A stretch of 55,984 nt of DNA, taken from positions 1 to 55,984 of the forward strand of contig CAYVCG010000003.1 of assembly GCA_964449985.1 (NCBI GenBank), written 5' to 3'. The stretch comes from CAYVCG01 sp964449985. GTDB lineage: Bacteria > Bacillota > Clostridia > Lachnospirales > WRAX01. A program made the translations under genes and the position numbers. Shown here piece by piece: positions 34,707 to 43,393 of the stretch (its first letter is position 1; the number at the start of each line of letters is the position of its first letter). The notes beneath the pieces are model-generated. The model worked only from the letters and a program-made list of their open reading frames with translations, searched no databases and was not told the origin of the DNA.

Positions 34707-35321
34707 ATGAGTTGCCTTTTCGAAACAAAGGGATTAACCTTCGGTAATTTTATATCATACAGAGATTTGAAGATTCCAAAACATAAATCAACATTCATTG
34801 TTGGTGAAAGTGGTAAAGGCAAAACTACCCTTTTAAAGCTTTTTAACCAAACGATTTCCCAAAGTTCTGGAGAAATCTTTTATAACGAAAATAATATCAA
34901 CAATTACGATATGGTTGAGCTTAGAAAAAACGTTTCTCTTGTTTCTCAGGACGTTTTCCTCTTTGATTGCTCTATTGAAGATAATTTCAAACAATTTTAT
35001 TCGTTTAGGAAAGCTCCGCCTCCTAATACGCAAGAAATTATGGATATATTATCGCTATGCTGTTTGCACATGCCCTTGGATAAGGACACTGCAACAATGT
35101 CTGGCGGAGAACGGCAAAGGCTATATATATCTATTTTTTTGTCATTTAAGCCTAATGTTTTGCTTTTGGACGAACCAACATCCAATCTTGATAGCATTAC
35201 GGCCAGTCAGCTGATGGAGAACATCACTACATATTGCAAATCAAACGGCATAGAGCTTGTTGTAGTATGCCATGACAAGGCAATAACGGAAAAATTCTCC
35301 GAAAACACGATAACACTATAG
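34707..35321 (+). CDS. fetA: Iron export ABC transporter ATPase
   Basis: 204 residues, a compact ABC ATPase: Walker A GESGKGKTT, Q-loop VSQDVFLF, signature MSGGERQRLYI, Walker B VLLLDEPTSNLD. The permease FetB follows 16 bases later. In E. coli FetAB exports iron and raises resistance to oxidative stress; this pairing with FetB is the main basis for the name. Confidence 0.88.
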   Translation: MSCLFETKGLTFGNFISYRDLKIPKHKSTFIVGESGKGKTTLLKLFNQTISQSSGEIFYNENNINNYDMVELRKNVSLVSQDVFLFDCSIEDNFKQFYSFRKAPPPNTQEIMDILSLCCLHMPLDKDTATMSGGERQRLYISIFLSFKPNVLLLDEPTSNLDSITASQLMENITTYCKSNGIELVVVCHDKAITEKFSENTITL

Positions 35322-35337
35322 CGGAGGTGAACGCAAC

Positions 35338-36114
35338 ATGGGCGCTGCAAATATTCATATATTCAATTTTTCTCTTATTTATATCCTGCTTATTATCGTT
35401 TTAATAATCATGAAGCGTTCTAATATCGACAAAACAAAGCTACTTGTAATCGCCAGCATCCGTATGACCGTTCAACTTGTTTTAGTTGGGTTTATTCTGA
35501 CGTATATTTTGCAAAATCCACACCCAATCTTCACAGTTTTGTTCTTATCGGCTATGCTCGCTTTTTCCATACATCGCGCTCTTTCAACACAAAGCAAGCT
35601 GAATCTAAGATTTAAGATTGCCGTAGGCTGTTCGCTTAGTCTATCGGGGTTATTCGTGCTTGTATATTTTGTTTGCGCTGTTGTTTCCGAGGATATATTT
35701 AATCCTCAGTACACAATTCCTCTTGCCGGTATGATAATAGGCAATGCCATGACCGGGGTTTCTATAGCAATAAAATCATTTATGGCCAGCATAAAATCCC
35801 AGAGAAAGAAGATAGAATCATTATTAAATCTCGGAGCCGCGCCAAGAGAGATATTAAAACCGTTTGTAAACGACGCCTTGGAAACTGCTCTTTTGCCCAC
35901 GATAAACTCCATGTTAGGCATGGGCATAATATTTCTGCCCGGTATGATGACCGGCCAAATACTATCAGGAACAGTTCCCACAACTGCGATCATGTATCAA
36001 ATTGCCGTTATGGCTGCGATTTGCGCATCAGTCTGTTTAAGCGTGTTTTTATGTTTAAATCTGGGTTATAAAACATTGTATAATAGGCTTAATCAATTCA
36101 TTGATATTTTTTAA
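35338..36114 (+). CDS. fetB: Iron export ABC transporter permease (FetB/YbbM family)
   Basis: 258 residues, seven predicted helices, UPF0014 family: KLLVIASIRMTVQLVLVGF near the start, FMASIKSQRKKIESLLNLGAAPREILKPF (coupling region), then LGMGIIFLPGMMTGQILSGT, the family hallmark. Works with FetA as an iron(II) exporter. GGAGGTGA precedes the ATG. A terminator follows. Together with the Fe/Co/Ni-type ATPase downstream it suggests an iron-efflux neighbourhood. Confidence 0.93.
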   Translation: MGAANIHIFNFSLIYILLIIVLIIMKRSNIDKTKLLVIASIRMTVQLVLVGFILTYILQNPHPIFTVLFLSAMLAFSIHRALSTQSKLNLRFKIAVGCSLSLSGLFVLVYFVCAVVSEDIFNPQYTIPLAGMIIGNAMTGVSIAIKSFMASIKSQRKKIESLLNLGAAPREILKPFVNDALETALLPTINSMLGMGIIFLPGMMTGQILSGTVPTTAIMYQIAVMAAICASVCLSVFLCLNLGYKTLYNRLNQFIDIF

Positions 36115-36137
36115 GCGTTAAGCTAATAAACACTGTT

Positions 36138-36162
36138 ACGCCTTTTTAGGCGTTATTTTTTT
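36138..36162 (+). terminator. Terminator after fetB
   Basis: ACGCC (36138-36142) and GGCGT (36148-36152) form a short stem around TTTTTA, followed by TATTTTTTTG. Confidence 0.75.
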
Positions 36163-36201
36163 GCATAATACAGCATAAAAACCACTTTTTATCACAAAAA
36201 A

Positions 36202-36230
36202 TTGTCCAAGCTCATATACTGTATTAATAT
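36202..36230 (+). promoter_or_regulatory. Promoter of the holin-like gene
   Basis: TTGTCC (36202-36207), 17 bases, TAATAT (36225-36230), 24 bases before the TTG start codon. Confidence 0.55.
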
Positions 36231-36253
36231 TACAAAAGAAAGGATGTATTTCT

Positions 36254-36559
36254 TTGCAAGAATTCATTAACCCGGAACTAATTATACTAATTCCTGTGAT
36301 GACTACATTAGGTAACGTTTTAAAAACCAACTCCGTTACGAGATGGAAAATTCCTGTAATATTGTGTTCAATCTCAGTATTAGTAACAGGTCTGTATACA
36401 TTTTCTGTTAATCCAATGGTTAATTATCAAAGCATCTTTCATAATGGTTTTATAACTGTTGTGCAAGGGCTTATATGTGCATTAACTGCAATTGGCGGGC
36501 ATCAGACATATAAACAGCTTATTAATAATTTTGGTTCTGGAGAAGATAGCGTTAATTGA
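36254..36559 (+). CDS. Phage holin-like protein (Phage_holin_5_2 type), isolated
   Basis: 101 residues: QEFINPELIILIPVMTTLGNVLK, then VILCSISVLVTGLYTFSV, then GFITVVQGLICALTAIGGHQTYKQL, matching the Clostridial prophage holin group with three membrane helices. No lysin, tail or other phage genes surround it. The start is TTG 36254, supported by AAAGGA ten bases upstream; the nearby ATG 36244 gives only an eight-codon frame. It may be a prophage remnant or a co-opted membrane pore; its own promoter and terminator suggest it is expressed. Confidence 0.8.
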   Translation: MQEFINPELIILIPVMTTLGNVLKTNSVTRWKIPVILCSISVLVTGLYTFSVNPMVNYQSIFHNGFITVVQGLICALTAIGGHQTYKQLINNFGSGEDSVN

Positions 36560-36580
36560 GGGAGCTTTTTTAAGCTCCCT
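36559..36580. terminator. Bidirectional hairpin between holin-like and ATPase genes
   Basis: AGGGAGCTT (36559-36567) pairs with AAGCTCCCT (36572-36580); it starts inside the holin stop codon and lies 13 bases from the stop of the convergent ATPase. Confidence 0.75.
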
Positions 36581-36592
36581 AATATAATTCCT

Positions 36593-39118
36593 TTATTTAT
36601 GCTTATTTATAAACTTAACAACCTCATACCATAATACCGAAACAGCAGATATAACAAAAGCCAAACCAATCTGATACAGTGTTAGCGGGGCAAGCTTTAA
36701 AAATAGATTAATCGGAGAATATAAAATAATAATAACCACTGCAATTGTTATAATATTGACAGCCCACATAACCCTATCTTTGAAAAGCAGTTTGATCGAT
36801 TCAAAAAAGCATGAACTGTCTGAGCTGTTAACCTGCACAAGGAATAGGTTTGATAGCATTATAATAGTAATGCCCATAGCTCTTGCAGTAGCGGCGTCAT
36901 TCGGGTTATTCATTAAGAAAAAGTAATATGTTCCGAAGGATGCTATGAAAATAACAATGCCCTGAATCACACTTTTTAAAAGTGTTTTTGGTGTAAGTAT
37001 TTGGCTTTTCGGATTTCTCGGCTTTCTATCCATAATGTTTTTCTCAGCCGGCTGACGCTCAAAAACAATCGAACATGTCGGATCTATAAACAGCTCCATT
37101 AACATAACATGCACGGGCAAAAACAATAAAGACGATGCTCCAACCCCCAAAAATGGCGCAAGCAGCGCAGCAAATGCTATAGGAATGTGTATTGCAAAGA
37201 CATAAGCGACTGCTTTTTTTATATTGTCATAAATACGCCTTCCGTCTTTTATTGTATTAACAATTGTAGAAAAATTATCGTCCAACAAAATCAAATCAGC
37301 AGCTTCGCGCGAAACCTCTGTTCCACCCTTCCCCATTGCAATACCAATATCCGCATATTTTAAGGCAGGGGCATCATTTACTCCATCACCCGTCATTGCG
37401 ACGATTTCACCATTATCCTTTAACGCCTTAACAATGCGCATTTTATGCTCCGGAACAACGCGTGAAAACACATTAACGCCCTTAACTGCTTCCCGAAGCT
37501 CATCGTCACTCATTTTATTAAGCTCGTCACCGGTTATTGTCCTACTGCTTGCAGGCATACCTATCTGAGCTGCTATAGAGCTTGCTGTTATGCCGTTATC
37601 TCCTGTTATCATAACGACTCTAACGCCGGCTTTTGTGCATTTTTGTATATCATCTTTGACAGAATCCCTAGGCGGATCCTCCAGCCCGATAAGACCGCAA
37701 AATGCAAGCTCACATTGCAGTATATCAGAAGGCACTTGATCTTTATTATCAAGCTTCATCATACCGACAGCTATAACGCGCAAGCCTCTCTTAGACATAT
37801 CATCAATTCTTTGTTGAACGTCATTTTTGGTTTTATCGGATAAATTGCTTATTTTTAACACTTGTTCGGGCGAGCCTTTTACCGCAATGATAATCTCGCC
37901 TTCATGCTTCCAAACATGCCCCATCATCTTTAATTCGTTTGTGAATGAATACTCACTCATAAATTCACTCGTAAACAAATGCTCTTTTGTTATACCGTTT
38001 TGTTCACAAAACTCAAGCATTGCCAGTTCCATAGGGTCATAGGTTTCTGTTTCACATGCCAAGCCCATAACCTCATGCAAATTTTCATTATCTCCATCAA
38101 TAGCCCATGTCTGCGTTACTGTCATACTGTTTTTCGTTATCGTGCCTGTTTTGTCAACACAAATAACTGAAACGGCTCCAAGTGTTTCGACAGAAGGAAG
38201 CTTTCTTACAAGCGATTTGTTTTTCGCGAGCCTCCATGCGCCCATTGATAAGAAAACCGTAAGAATCACAGGAAATTCCTCTGGTATTGTTGCCATAGAA
38301 AGCGTTATTCCTGATAATATGCTTTGTATGATCCTTTCGTTTAAAGATGTGTATGAAACGTTAAAAAACGTTGCACACGCTGTAAGAAGGAACAAAATCG
38401 CAGCAATTATTGTACATACCTTAACAAGTCTACCCGTTTGCTTCTGCAAAGGTGTCGGGCTTTGCGGCACAGAAATAATATCCCGGCTTATCTTGCCATA
38501 CTCCGTTTCCAACCCGATTTTATCAACCAAAACCATAGCTCTGCCTTGCGTTACAAGCGTTCCCGCATAGCAATAATCCTTTCTCCAAAAAGAACCGTCA
38601 CCATCAGAATCTTCATGAACCGTGCTTTTCCAAACACCAACCGATTCCCCTGTTAAAGAAGATTCGTCCACACATAAATCATTTGAACTAATAACCTTAC
38701 CATCCGCAGGAATTTTGACCCCTTCAAAAATCAGCATCAAATCTCCGGGAACAAGATCAGAACTAAGAATAGTCTTTTCTATGCCGTCTCGTATAACGTT
38801 AATACTGGGAGCGGACAAATCCTTCAGAGCACTAAGCGTTCTGTCAGTTTTCCATTCCTGGATTATCTCTATCGAAATAATCACAAGAACGAATATTATC
38901 ATAACCGTTCCGTCTTTTGGCTCTCCCAAAATAAAATAGATAACCGAAGCAACAAGCAAAAGGACAAACATAGGCTCTTTTATAATACCAGCAACCTTTG
39001 TTAAAAAACCATCGTTCTTTTTAACTGTTAGCTCGTTCTTGCCGTATTTTTTTTGCGCCTTTTTCGCCTCTTCAGTTGTCAAGCCGCTATATTGCAGCTT
39101 TTGCTCTCGTTGTGTCAC
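36593..39118 (-). CDS. P2-type cation-transporting ATPase (PEEFP subgroup) under NiCo riboswitch control
   Basis: 841 residues, typical P2 layout: actuator domain with SLTGES, DKTGTIT with phosphorylated Asp near 322, GDGVNDAPALKYADIGIAMG, and a TM4 motif PEEFP (near 279) in place of the PEGLP of calcium pumps. C-terminal helices with EPTCS-like FIDPTCSIVFE. The GTG at 39118 is preferred to TTG 39127, which abuts the GGGGG site. A NiCo (czcD) riboswitch in its leader predicts export of Fe(II), Co or Ni rather than Ca. FetAB lies immediately downstream on the opposite strand. Substrate is inferred from the riboswitch. Confidence 0.9.
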   Translation of the reverse strand: MTQREQKLQYSGLTTEEAKKAQKKYGKNELTVKKNDGFLTKVAGIIKEPMFVLLLVASVIYFILGEPKDGTVMIIFVLVIISIEIIQEWKTDRTLSALKDLSAPSINVIRDGIEKTILSSDLVPGDLMLIFEGVKIPADGKVISSNDLCVDESSLTGESVGVWKSTVHEDSDGDGSFWRKDYCYAGTLVTQGRAMVLVDKIGLETEYGKISRDIISVPQSPTPLQKQTGRLVKVCTIIAAILFLLTACATFFNVSYTSLNERIIQSILSGITLSMATIPEEFPVILTVFLSMGAWRLAKNKSLVRKLPSVETLGAVSVICVDKTGTITKNSMTVTQTWAIDGDNENLHEVMGLACETETYDPMELAMLEFCEQNGITKEHLFTSEFMSEYSFTNELKMMGHVWKHEGEIIIAVKGSPEQVLKISNLSDKTKNDVQQRIDDMSKRGLRVIAVGMMKLDNKDQVPSDILQCELAFCGLIGLEDPPRDSVKDDIQKCTKAGVRVVMITGDNGITASSIAAQIGMPASSRTITGDELNKMSDDELREAVKGVNVFSRVVPEHKMRIVKALKDNGEIVAMTGDGVNDAPALKYADIGIAMGKGGTEVSREAADLILLDDNFSTIVNTIKDGRRIYDNIKKAVAYVFAIHIPIAFAALLAPFLGVGASSLLFLPVHVMLMELFIDPTCSIVFERQPAEKNIMDRKPRNPKSQILTPKTLLKSVIQGIVIFIASFGTYYFFLMNNPNDAATARAMGITIIMLSNLFLVQVNSSDSSCFFESIKLLFKDRVMWAVNIITIAVVIIILYSPINLFLKLAPLTLYQIGLAFVISAVSVLWYEVVKFINKHK

Positions 39119-39184
39119 AATAAGCAACCCCCTGTTTAATTAAAATAATAACGATTTTCAGATGCTTTTATATATTCTAAATAT

Positions 39185-39225
39185 ATAAAAAAGCATCTGA
39201 GAACATATACTGTCCCACAGATGCT
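39185..39225 (-). terminator. Regulated terminator of the NiCo riboswitch
   Basis: On the minus strand AGCATCTG (39225-39218) pairs with CAGATGCT (39199-39192), followed by TTTTTTAT. Its 5' half overlaps the 3' half of the aptamer helix, so metal binding would prevent the terminator and switch the ATPase on. Confidence 0.85.
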
Positions 39226-39294
39226 AAATGTTTAAATCTGCTGCCGTTTCCGGCCCGGCCCCATGAACAAAAAATCCATCGCCTGCTCAGTTTT
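39208..39294 (-). promoter_or_regulatory. NiCo (czcD) riboswitch aptamer
   Basis: On the minus strand: AACTGAGCAGGC, GGCCGGGCCGG, ACGGCAGCAGAT, then ATCTGTGGGACAGT. This is the order and spelling of the conserved NiCo/czcD junction (ACUGAGCAGGC..GCCGGGC..GGCAgCAGAU..AUCUGUGGGACAGU). The class was reported to sense Ni and Co and later also Fe(II). It lies between its own strong promoter and the ATPase start. Confidence 0.92.
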
Positions 39295-39332
39295 TATCAA
39301 AACTACTTAATGCAATGCAAAAAGTTCTTTAT

Positions 39333-39361
39333 ATTATACTATGCTCAAAATCGGCTGTCAA
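39333..39361 (-). promoter_or_regulatory. Consensus promoter of the NiCo riboswitch-ATPase unit
   Basis: On the minus strand TTGACA (39361-39356), exactly 17 bases, TATAAT (39338-39333): both hexamers perfect. It starts ten bases after the stop of the upstream 667-residue gene. Confidence 0.85.
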
Positions 39362-39370
39362 CCACAAAAT

Positions 39371-41374
39371 TTATATCAGATTATCCTCAACAACTACCCA
39401 TCCGCCTTCCATCCAAAACGCAACTATTTTATGCGTTCTTGAAAAGGCAATTTCCTTCTGTTCGTTGCTGCCATGCAAAGTTTCAGATAAAACCGCATAC
39501 ATTTCTGACTGATTAATGCTATATGCTAACACTTCTACTGAATAGGCAGAATCTTTTAAGTCTGGTATCGGCTTATAATTATTCATCAGAACACTGTCAT
39601 TTAAAACATCGCCGGAAAAACCTGTCAATTCCGAAATGCTTAGTTGGCCAGCTTTACACGCAAGCCTTTGCTCAAATGCATTTGTAACGCTTTTTAATGC
39701 GGATGAAATGTTGCCGGGCAAATTGCCACCGTTTACGCCCAAATCCAATTGTATCGGAGCTTCGTCAATTTTAAACATAGCGCTCTTTATTCTTAATGTG
39801 AAACCTTCGGGAGGGCTGTATCTAACAAGGCTGCCTTGACCAGACAGACTAAAGATCATATCGCTGCCCTGCTTTATAGAACGACACTTACCATTTATCG
39901 AAACAGCATTTCCGTCAACCATGCTAACTATGATTTCTGCATCAAGCTGAACCTCAGTCCTATCAATATCTTTTTGATTAACCCTAGCGGATAACGGCGT
40001 ATCCTCAGCATGTAAAACAACAATAAGATTATCGCCTTGTATTCCCGCTCTTTCCAAAACTATATTATAATCTCCCACGGTTATAGTTTTTTGGGCTTCT
40101 GGAGTGTCAGAAAACAGTGGAGCTATGTCTATATCTTGGTTTAGTTCAAGCGTTTTGAATAGATTATTAAAAGAAACATTTACCGTTGATTTAACATTTC
40201 TTAAAGGTTCAAAATCCATCCGGCCCAAAATATCCCCATTTTCAAAAACAAAAATATCAGGAGACTTTTTTGTCGGCATAACTTTTCGGGAGGATTCATT
40301 TAGGGTTATTGAATTTTCATCAAGTTGATCTGAAAGGCGGACGCTTTCGCCCTCGCTTTCAGACGAAAGAAAGAAATAAACAGTAGAGCCAGAGCTGGAA
40401 AATTCGGCTCCAGATAAGAAAGCCTTGCTGTCTCCTGCAAGAGGAGTCGCACCTCCGATTAATTTAGCAGGCAAGTATTTTATTGGCGCCCCCAGTTCCA
40501 GATTATATGAAACCGAACCTCCAGAATCCATATTTTGTATTGTCAAAGAAAATTTCTTTGTGCCCTGAGGCAAAGGTTTAAAACGAAATACGGTATTTGG
40601 CGTTTCGTTTAATATATTTTCCTGAAAGGTTTTGTCTAGGGTATAAATATTATTCTCATCATCCCTAAGGGATATATAGTATTTTTCCGGATCAATGGGA
40701 GAATCAATATAAAAGACAGTGGCAAGTTCATCAGACAACATTTTCAATAAAACAATATTGTTTCCGTCCAACTGCTGTGATCTCTTTATATACATGTAGT
40801 TTGCACTGTTTGTCCCCTCTGCGGGCTTAATCTCCGATGGCTGATACAAAACAGTGTCACCCTTTTTGTTCATGGCGCTTATGTTTGCAATAGAAAACAT
40901 AATAAGCCCCCCAGACAACAATGACAACACAACAAGCGTTATAACAAGCGCCTTTATGGATAAAGAATTAAGCATTTTGACTAAATCAGCAGGACTTCTT
41001 GGTATAAAAATAAGTTTTCGCTTTACAGCAGTTTCAGCGGGAACATCTTCACTAATACGCTTATCTCCCTCAAAAACGGCAATATCGCTTAAATAATCAT
41101 GATTATCGTTTGATAATTGATGCTCTGCGATTTCTTCATCATCTTCGCCTCTTGCTTCATTTATAAGGCGATCCAGCTCAAGATCTATTTCCGCCTCAGG
41201 GTCATTCACGTTTCCAAGACGCGCTTCTATATCTCTGGCCTCTTCAGTATAAAGCTTTTGAAGCGCCCTATTAAACTCGTCCAACTGCTCTTCGCTTAAT
41301 CCTTCAAACAGATTTTCTTCAACCATATTATCTATACCATCACTCGCTTTAATATCTTCGTCCAAAGGTGCCAT
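39371..41374 (-). CDS. Uncharacterised single-pass membrane protein with acidic cytoplasmic domain
   Basis: 667 residues, no family recognised. Residues 1-130 are a strongly acidic helical cytoplasmic region (EEQLDEFNRALQKLYTEEARDIEARLG..); basic KRKLIFIPRS precedes a membrane helix at about 145-168 (LVITLVVLSLLSGGLIMFSIANI). The rest, about 500 residues, is outside and beta-rich (several repeated patterns such as LRDDENNIYTLDKTF, LSLTIQNMDSGG). No catalytic motif or sorting signal. It lies upstream of the riboswitch-controlled ATPase but has no visible shared transcript. The architecture resembles extracytoplasmic sensor or envelope scaffolds. Confidence 0.75.
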   Translation of the reverse strand: MAPLDEDIKASDGIDNMVEENLFEGLSEEQLDEFNRALQKLYTEEARDIEARLGNVNDPEAEIDLELDRLINEARGEDDEEIAEHQLSNDNHDYLSDIAVFEGDKRISEDVPAETAVKRKLIFIPRSPADLVKMLNSLSIKALVITLVVLSLLSGGLIMFSIANISAMNKKGDTVLYQPSEIKPAEGTNSANYMYIKRSQQLDGNNIVLLKMLSDELATVFYIDSPIDPEKYYISLRDDENNIYTLDKTFQENILNETPNTVFRFKPLPQGTKKFSLTIQNMDSGGSVSYNLELGAPIKYLPAKLIGGATPLAGDSKAFLSGAEFSSSGSTVYFFLSSESEGESVRLSDQLDENSITLNESSRKVMPTKKSPDIFVFENGDILGRMDFEPLRNVKSTVNVSFNNLFKTLELNQDIDIAPLFSDTPEAQKTITVGDYNIVLERAGIQGDNLIVVLHAEDTPLSARVNQKDIDRTEVQLDAEIIVSMVDGNAVSINGKCRSIKQGSDMIFSLSGQGSLVRYSPPEGFTLRIKSAMFKIDEAPIQLDLGVNGGNLPGNISSALKSVTNAFEQRLACKAGQLSISELTGFSGDVLNDSVLMNNYKPIPDLKDSAYSVEVLAYSINQSEMYAVLSETLHGSNEQKEIAFSRTHKIVAFWMEGGWVVVEDNLI

Positions 41375-41634
41375 TGTTAAAATCGCCCTTTCCTGTATAT
41401 TTTTTCTATATCAAATAATTATAAATATATTACTTATAATCTAATGGATACTCTAATTAAAATTCGTCATTTTCTTAATTTTTCTTTACTGATTTTATTA
41501 TTTACTTTAAACAATAAAAATATATAAACGCTCTAATAATTGTAACGATACAAAAACAGGGCAGACTTGCAAGACTATTATTCTTAATTATAATAAATGC
41601 ATACAAAATAATTTTAACACAAGGAGCGATTAAA
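41375..41634. other. AT-rich divergent intergenic region
   Basis: 260 bases between the divergent 667-residue gene and the ECF S component. It holds TTATAA/TATAAT-like stretches that could be promoters in both directions, but I could not fix one with a good -35. No riboswitch or terminator recognised. Confidence 0.4.
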
Positions 41635-42177
41635 ATGCAAAAAAGTTTTGACATCAGAAAAATTTCATTGATCGGGGTTATGTCAGCTTTGGTCTTTGCC
41701 TCGAATTATATCAGTTTCCCTATAGGAGATATATCAAGGGTTCATATGGGAAATGTGGTTTGTCTTTTATCAGGCTTTATTTTAGGAGGGGTTGGAGGTG
41801 GTTTTGCCGCAGGTATCGGATCAGCCTTATATGACCTGACGAACCCTTTATACACTCCAGACATGGCGTTTACTTTCGCTTTTAAATTTATTATGGCTTA
41901 TATTTGCGGCAAGATAGCATATGGCAATGGTAAAAACGCGCTTGCAATACCAAGAAATGCCATCGCCGCTATTTTAGGCAACCTTGCATACCTTGTTTTA
42001 CACGTATCAAAAAACTTTATAAACGATGTATTCTTCCTACAGATGGAAACTATAACGGCTTTGCTTAGAGCAGGGCAAAAAACATCTATTTCATCAATAA
42101 ATTTAGTAATTGCATGTGCTATCTCAGTTCCATTAGCATTAATCCTTAAAAAATCTTTAAAGAATTATGTGCAATAG
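41635..42177 (+). CDS. ECF transporter S component, unknown vitamin
   Basis: 180 residues, about six helices: ISLIGVMSALVFASNYISFPIGD near the start, HMGNVVCLLSGFILGGVGGGFAAGIGSALYDLTNP in the centre, as in substrate-binding proteins of energy-coupling factor transporters. The vitamin cannot be identified and no specific riboswitch is present upstream. CAAGGAGCG precedes the ATG. Its end overlaps the convergent mannose-6-phosphate isomerase by 13 nt. Confidence 0.88.
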   Translation: MQKSFDIRKISLIGVMSALVFASNYISFPIGDISRVHMGNVVCLLSGFILGGVGGGFAAGIGSALYDLTNPLYTPDMAFTFAFKFIMAYICGKIAYGNGKNALAIPRNAIAAILGNLAYLVLHVSKNFINDVFFLQMETITALLRAGQKTSISSINLVIACAISVPLALILKKSLKNYVQ

Positions 42178-43097
42178 CTTTTAATAAGTGTGCAACGGCC
42201 TTCTATCTTATATTTACCCAAACAAGCCGGTATTAACACCGTATCAGGCGCTTTAATACGGGCATAACCATGTTTTGAGGTTATAGCGCACTCACCGTAA
42301 ATGCATGTGAATAAGCAGAATTTCCGCCTGTCTGCGGTTTCTGCCAGCATATTTATTATATCATACTTTTCTATTTGAAAATGCCCGTTTGAAACAAAAC
42401 GGGTTATTTTATTGTCATTTTTAGTTGAATAGTACCCTTTTACTAATCCTGTATGTTGGTTTTCATTGATATCCAATGAAGCAACAGCTTTTTTTATATT
42501 CAGCTGCCTTGGCTTTTGATCAAGCCCGTTTCTGAAGTAATCAAAAAGGCGGTATGTAGTATTGCAGTTTTGCTGTATTTCTAAAACAACTGCGCCTTTT
42601 GTGAGAGAGTGTATTACCCCAGAAGGGATATTAACTACATCATTTTTTTTGATAGGAATTTTCCTTAAAACACTTGTTATAAGTCCGTTTTTAGCATAAT
42701 TTGCTAGTTCTCTTTTTGAAACGAATTCATTAAGACCCAGAAATATATAAGACTCATCCGGGGCATCAATAATATACCACATTTCACTTTTTTCGCCTTT
42801 AGGATGGACTTGAACAGACAAATCATCACCTGCATCAATGATTTTAACAAAAAGCGGAAATTTTTCTTTTAATACGTTTTCTCCAAGAATACCGCTGCTA
42901 TCAATATTTATAATCTCTTTTAAAGTTTTGCCTCTATAAGCGCCATTAGAAATAATAGACGATTCGTTTCCTAAAAAAAAGAGTTCCCAGCTTTCCCCTA
43001 TGTTTTTTAAATCAAATGCCCTGTTATAAATCTTCCCAAATCTATTTCCGCCCCATACTTTTTCTTTATAAACACGTTCAAATTTAAACGGATACAA
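42165..43097 (-). CDS. manA: Mannose-6-phosphate isomerase (class I)
   Basis: 310 residues. Interconverts mannose-6-P and fructose-6-P with one zinc. Ligand segments: QVHPKGEKSEMWYII (Gln, His, Glu) and later IPSGVIHSL (His). Starts YPFKFERVYKEKVWGG as in Firmicute ManA proteins. I choose TTG 43097 because GGGAGG lies nine bases upstream and the family begins here; the ATG frame to 43169 adds a 24-residue Lys/Tyr-rich head unlike the family. Confidence 0.92.
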   Translation of the reverse strand: MYPFKFERVYKEKVWGGNRFGKIYNRAFDLKNIGESWELFFLGNESSIISNGAYRGKTLKEIINIDSSGILGENVLKEKFPLFVKIIDAGDDLSVQVHPKGEKSEMWYIIDAPDESYIFLGLNEFVSKRELANYAKNGLITSVLRKIPIKKNDVVNIPSGVIHSLTKGAVVLEIQQNCNTTYRLFDYFRNGLDQKPRQLNIKKAVASLDINENQHTGLVKGYYSTKNDNKITRFVSNGHFQIEKYDIINMLAETADRRKFCLFTCIYGECAITSKHGYARIKAPDTVLIPACLGKYKIEGRCTLIKSYCT

Positions 43098-43393
43098 GCT
43101 ATCCAACCTCCCGAATTTGAAGTATTTTATTGAAATTATTTTGCATAACCACCCATATTTCATTGACAATTTAATAAAAATGAAGTAAAATTAGATTATA
43201 ATTTGTTAAAACACACAATTCTTTTATCCTAATTCTATGAATTTTATTCATATTATATGATTCCCTGTGTTGTTTTAACAATCAATCAAGATTAAAAACA
43301 TAGAGATAGGGGGTTTTTAAGGAGAAATATTTGTTGTATTAAGTTACACAAAGCTTTTGTTATCACAAAATAATTATGAAAGAGGTTATCGCT

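Noticed and set aside
36593..39118. Plain calcium ATPase annotation
   Set aside because: TM4 reads PEEFP rather than PEGLP and the leader is a NiCo riboswitch, which point to transition metal export instead.
41375..41634. A preQ1 or other vitamin riboswitch before the ECF S component
   Set aside because: No conserved aptamer bases were recognised in this AT-rich stretch.
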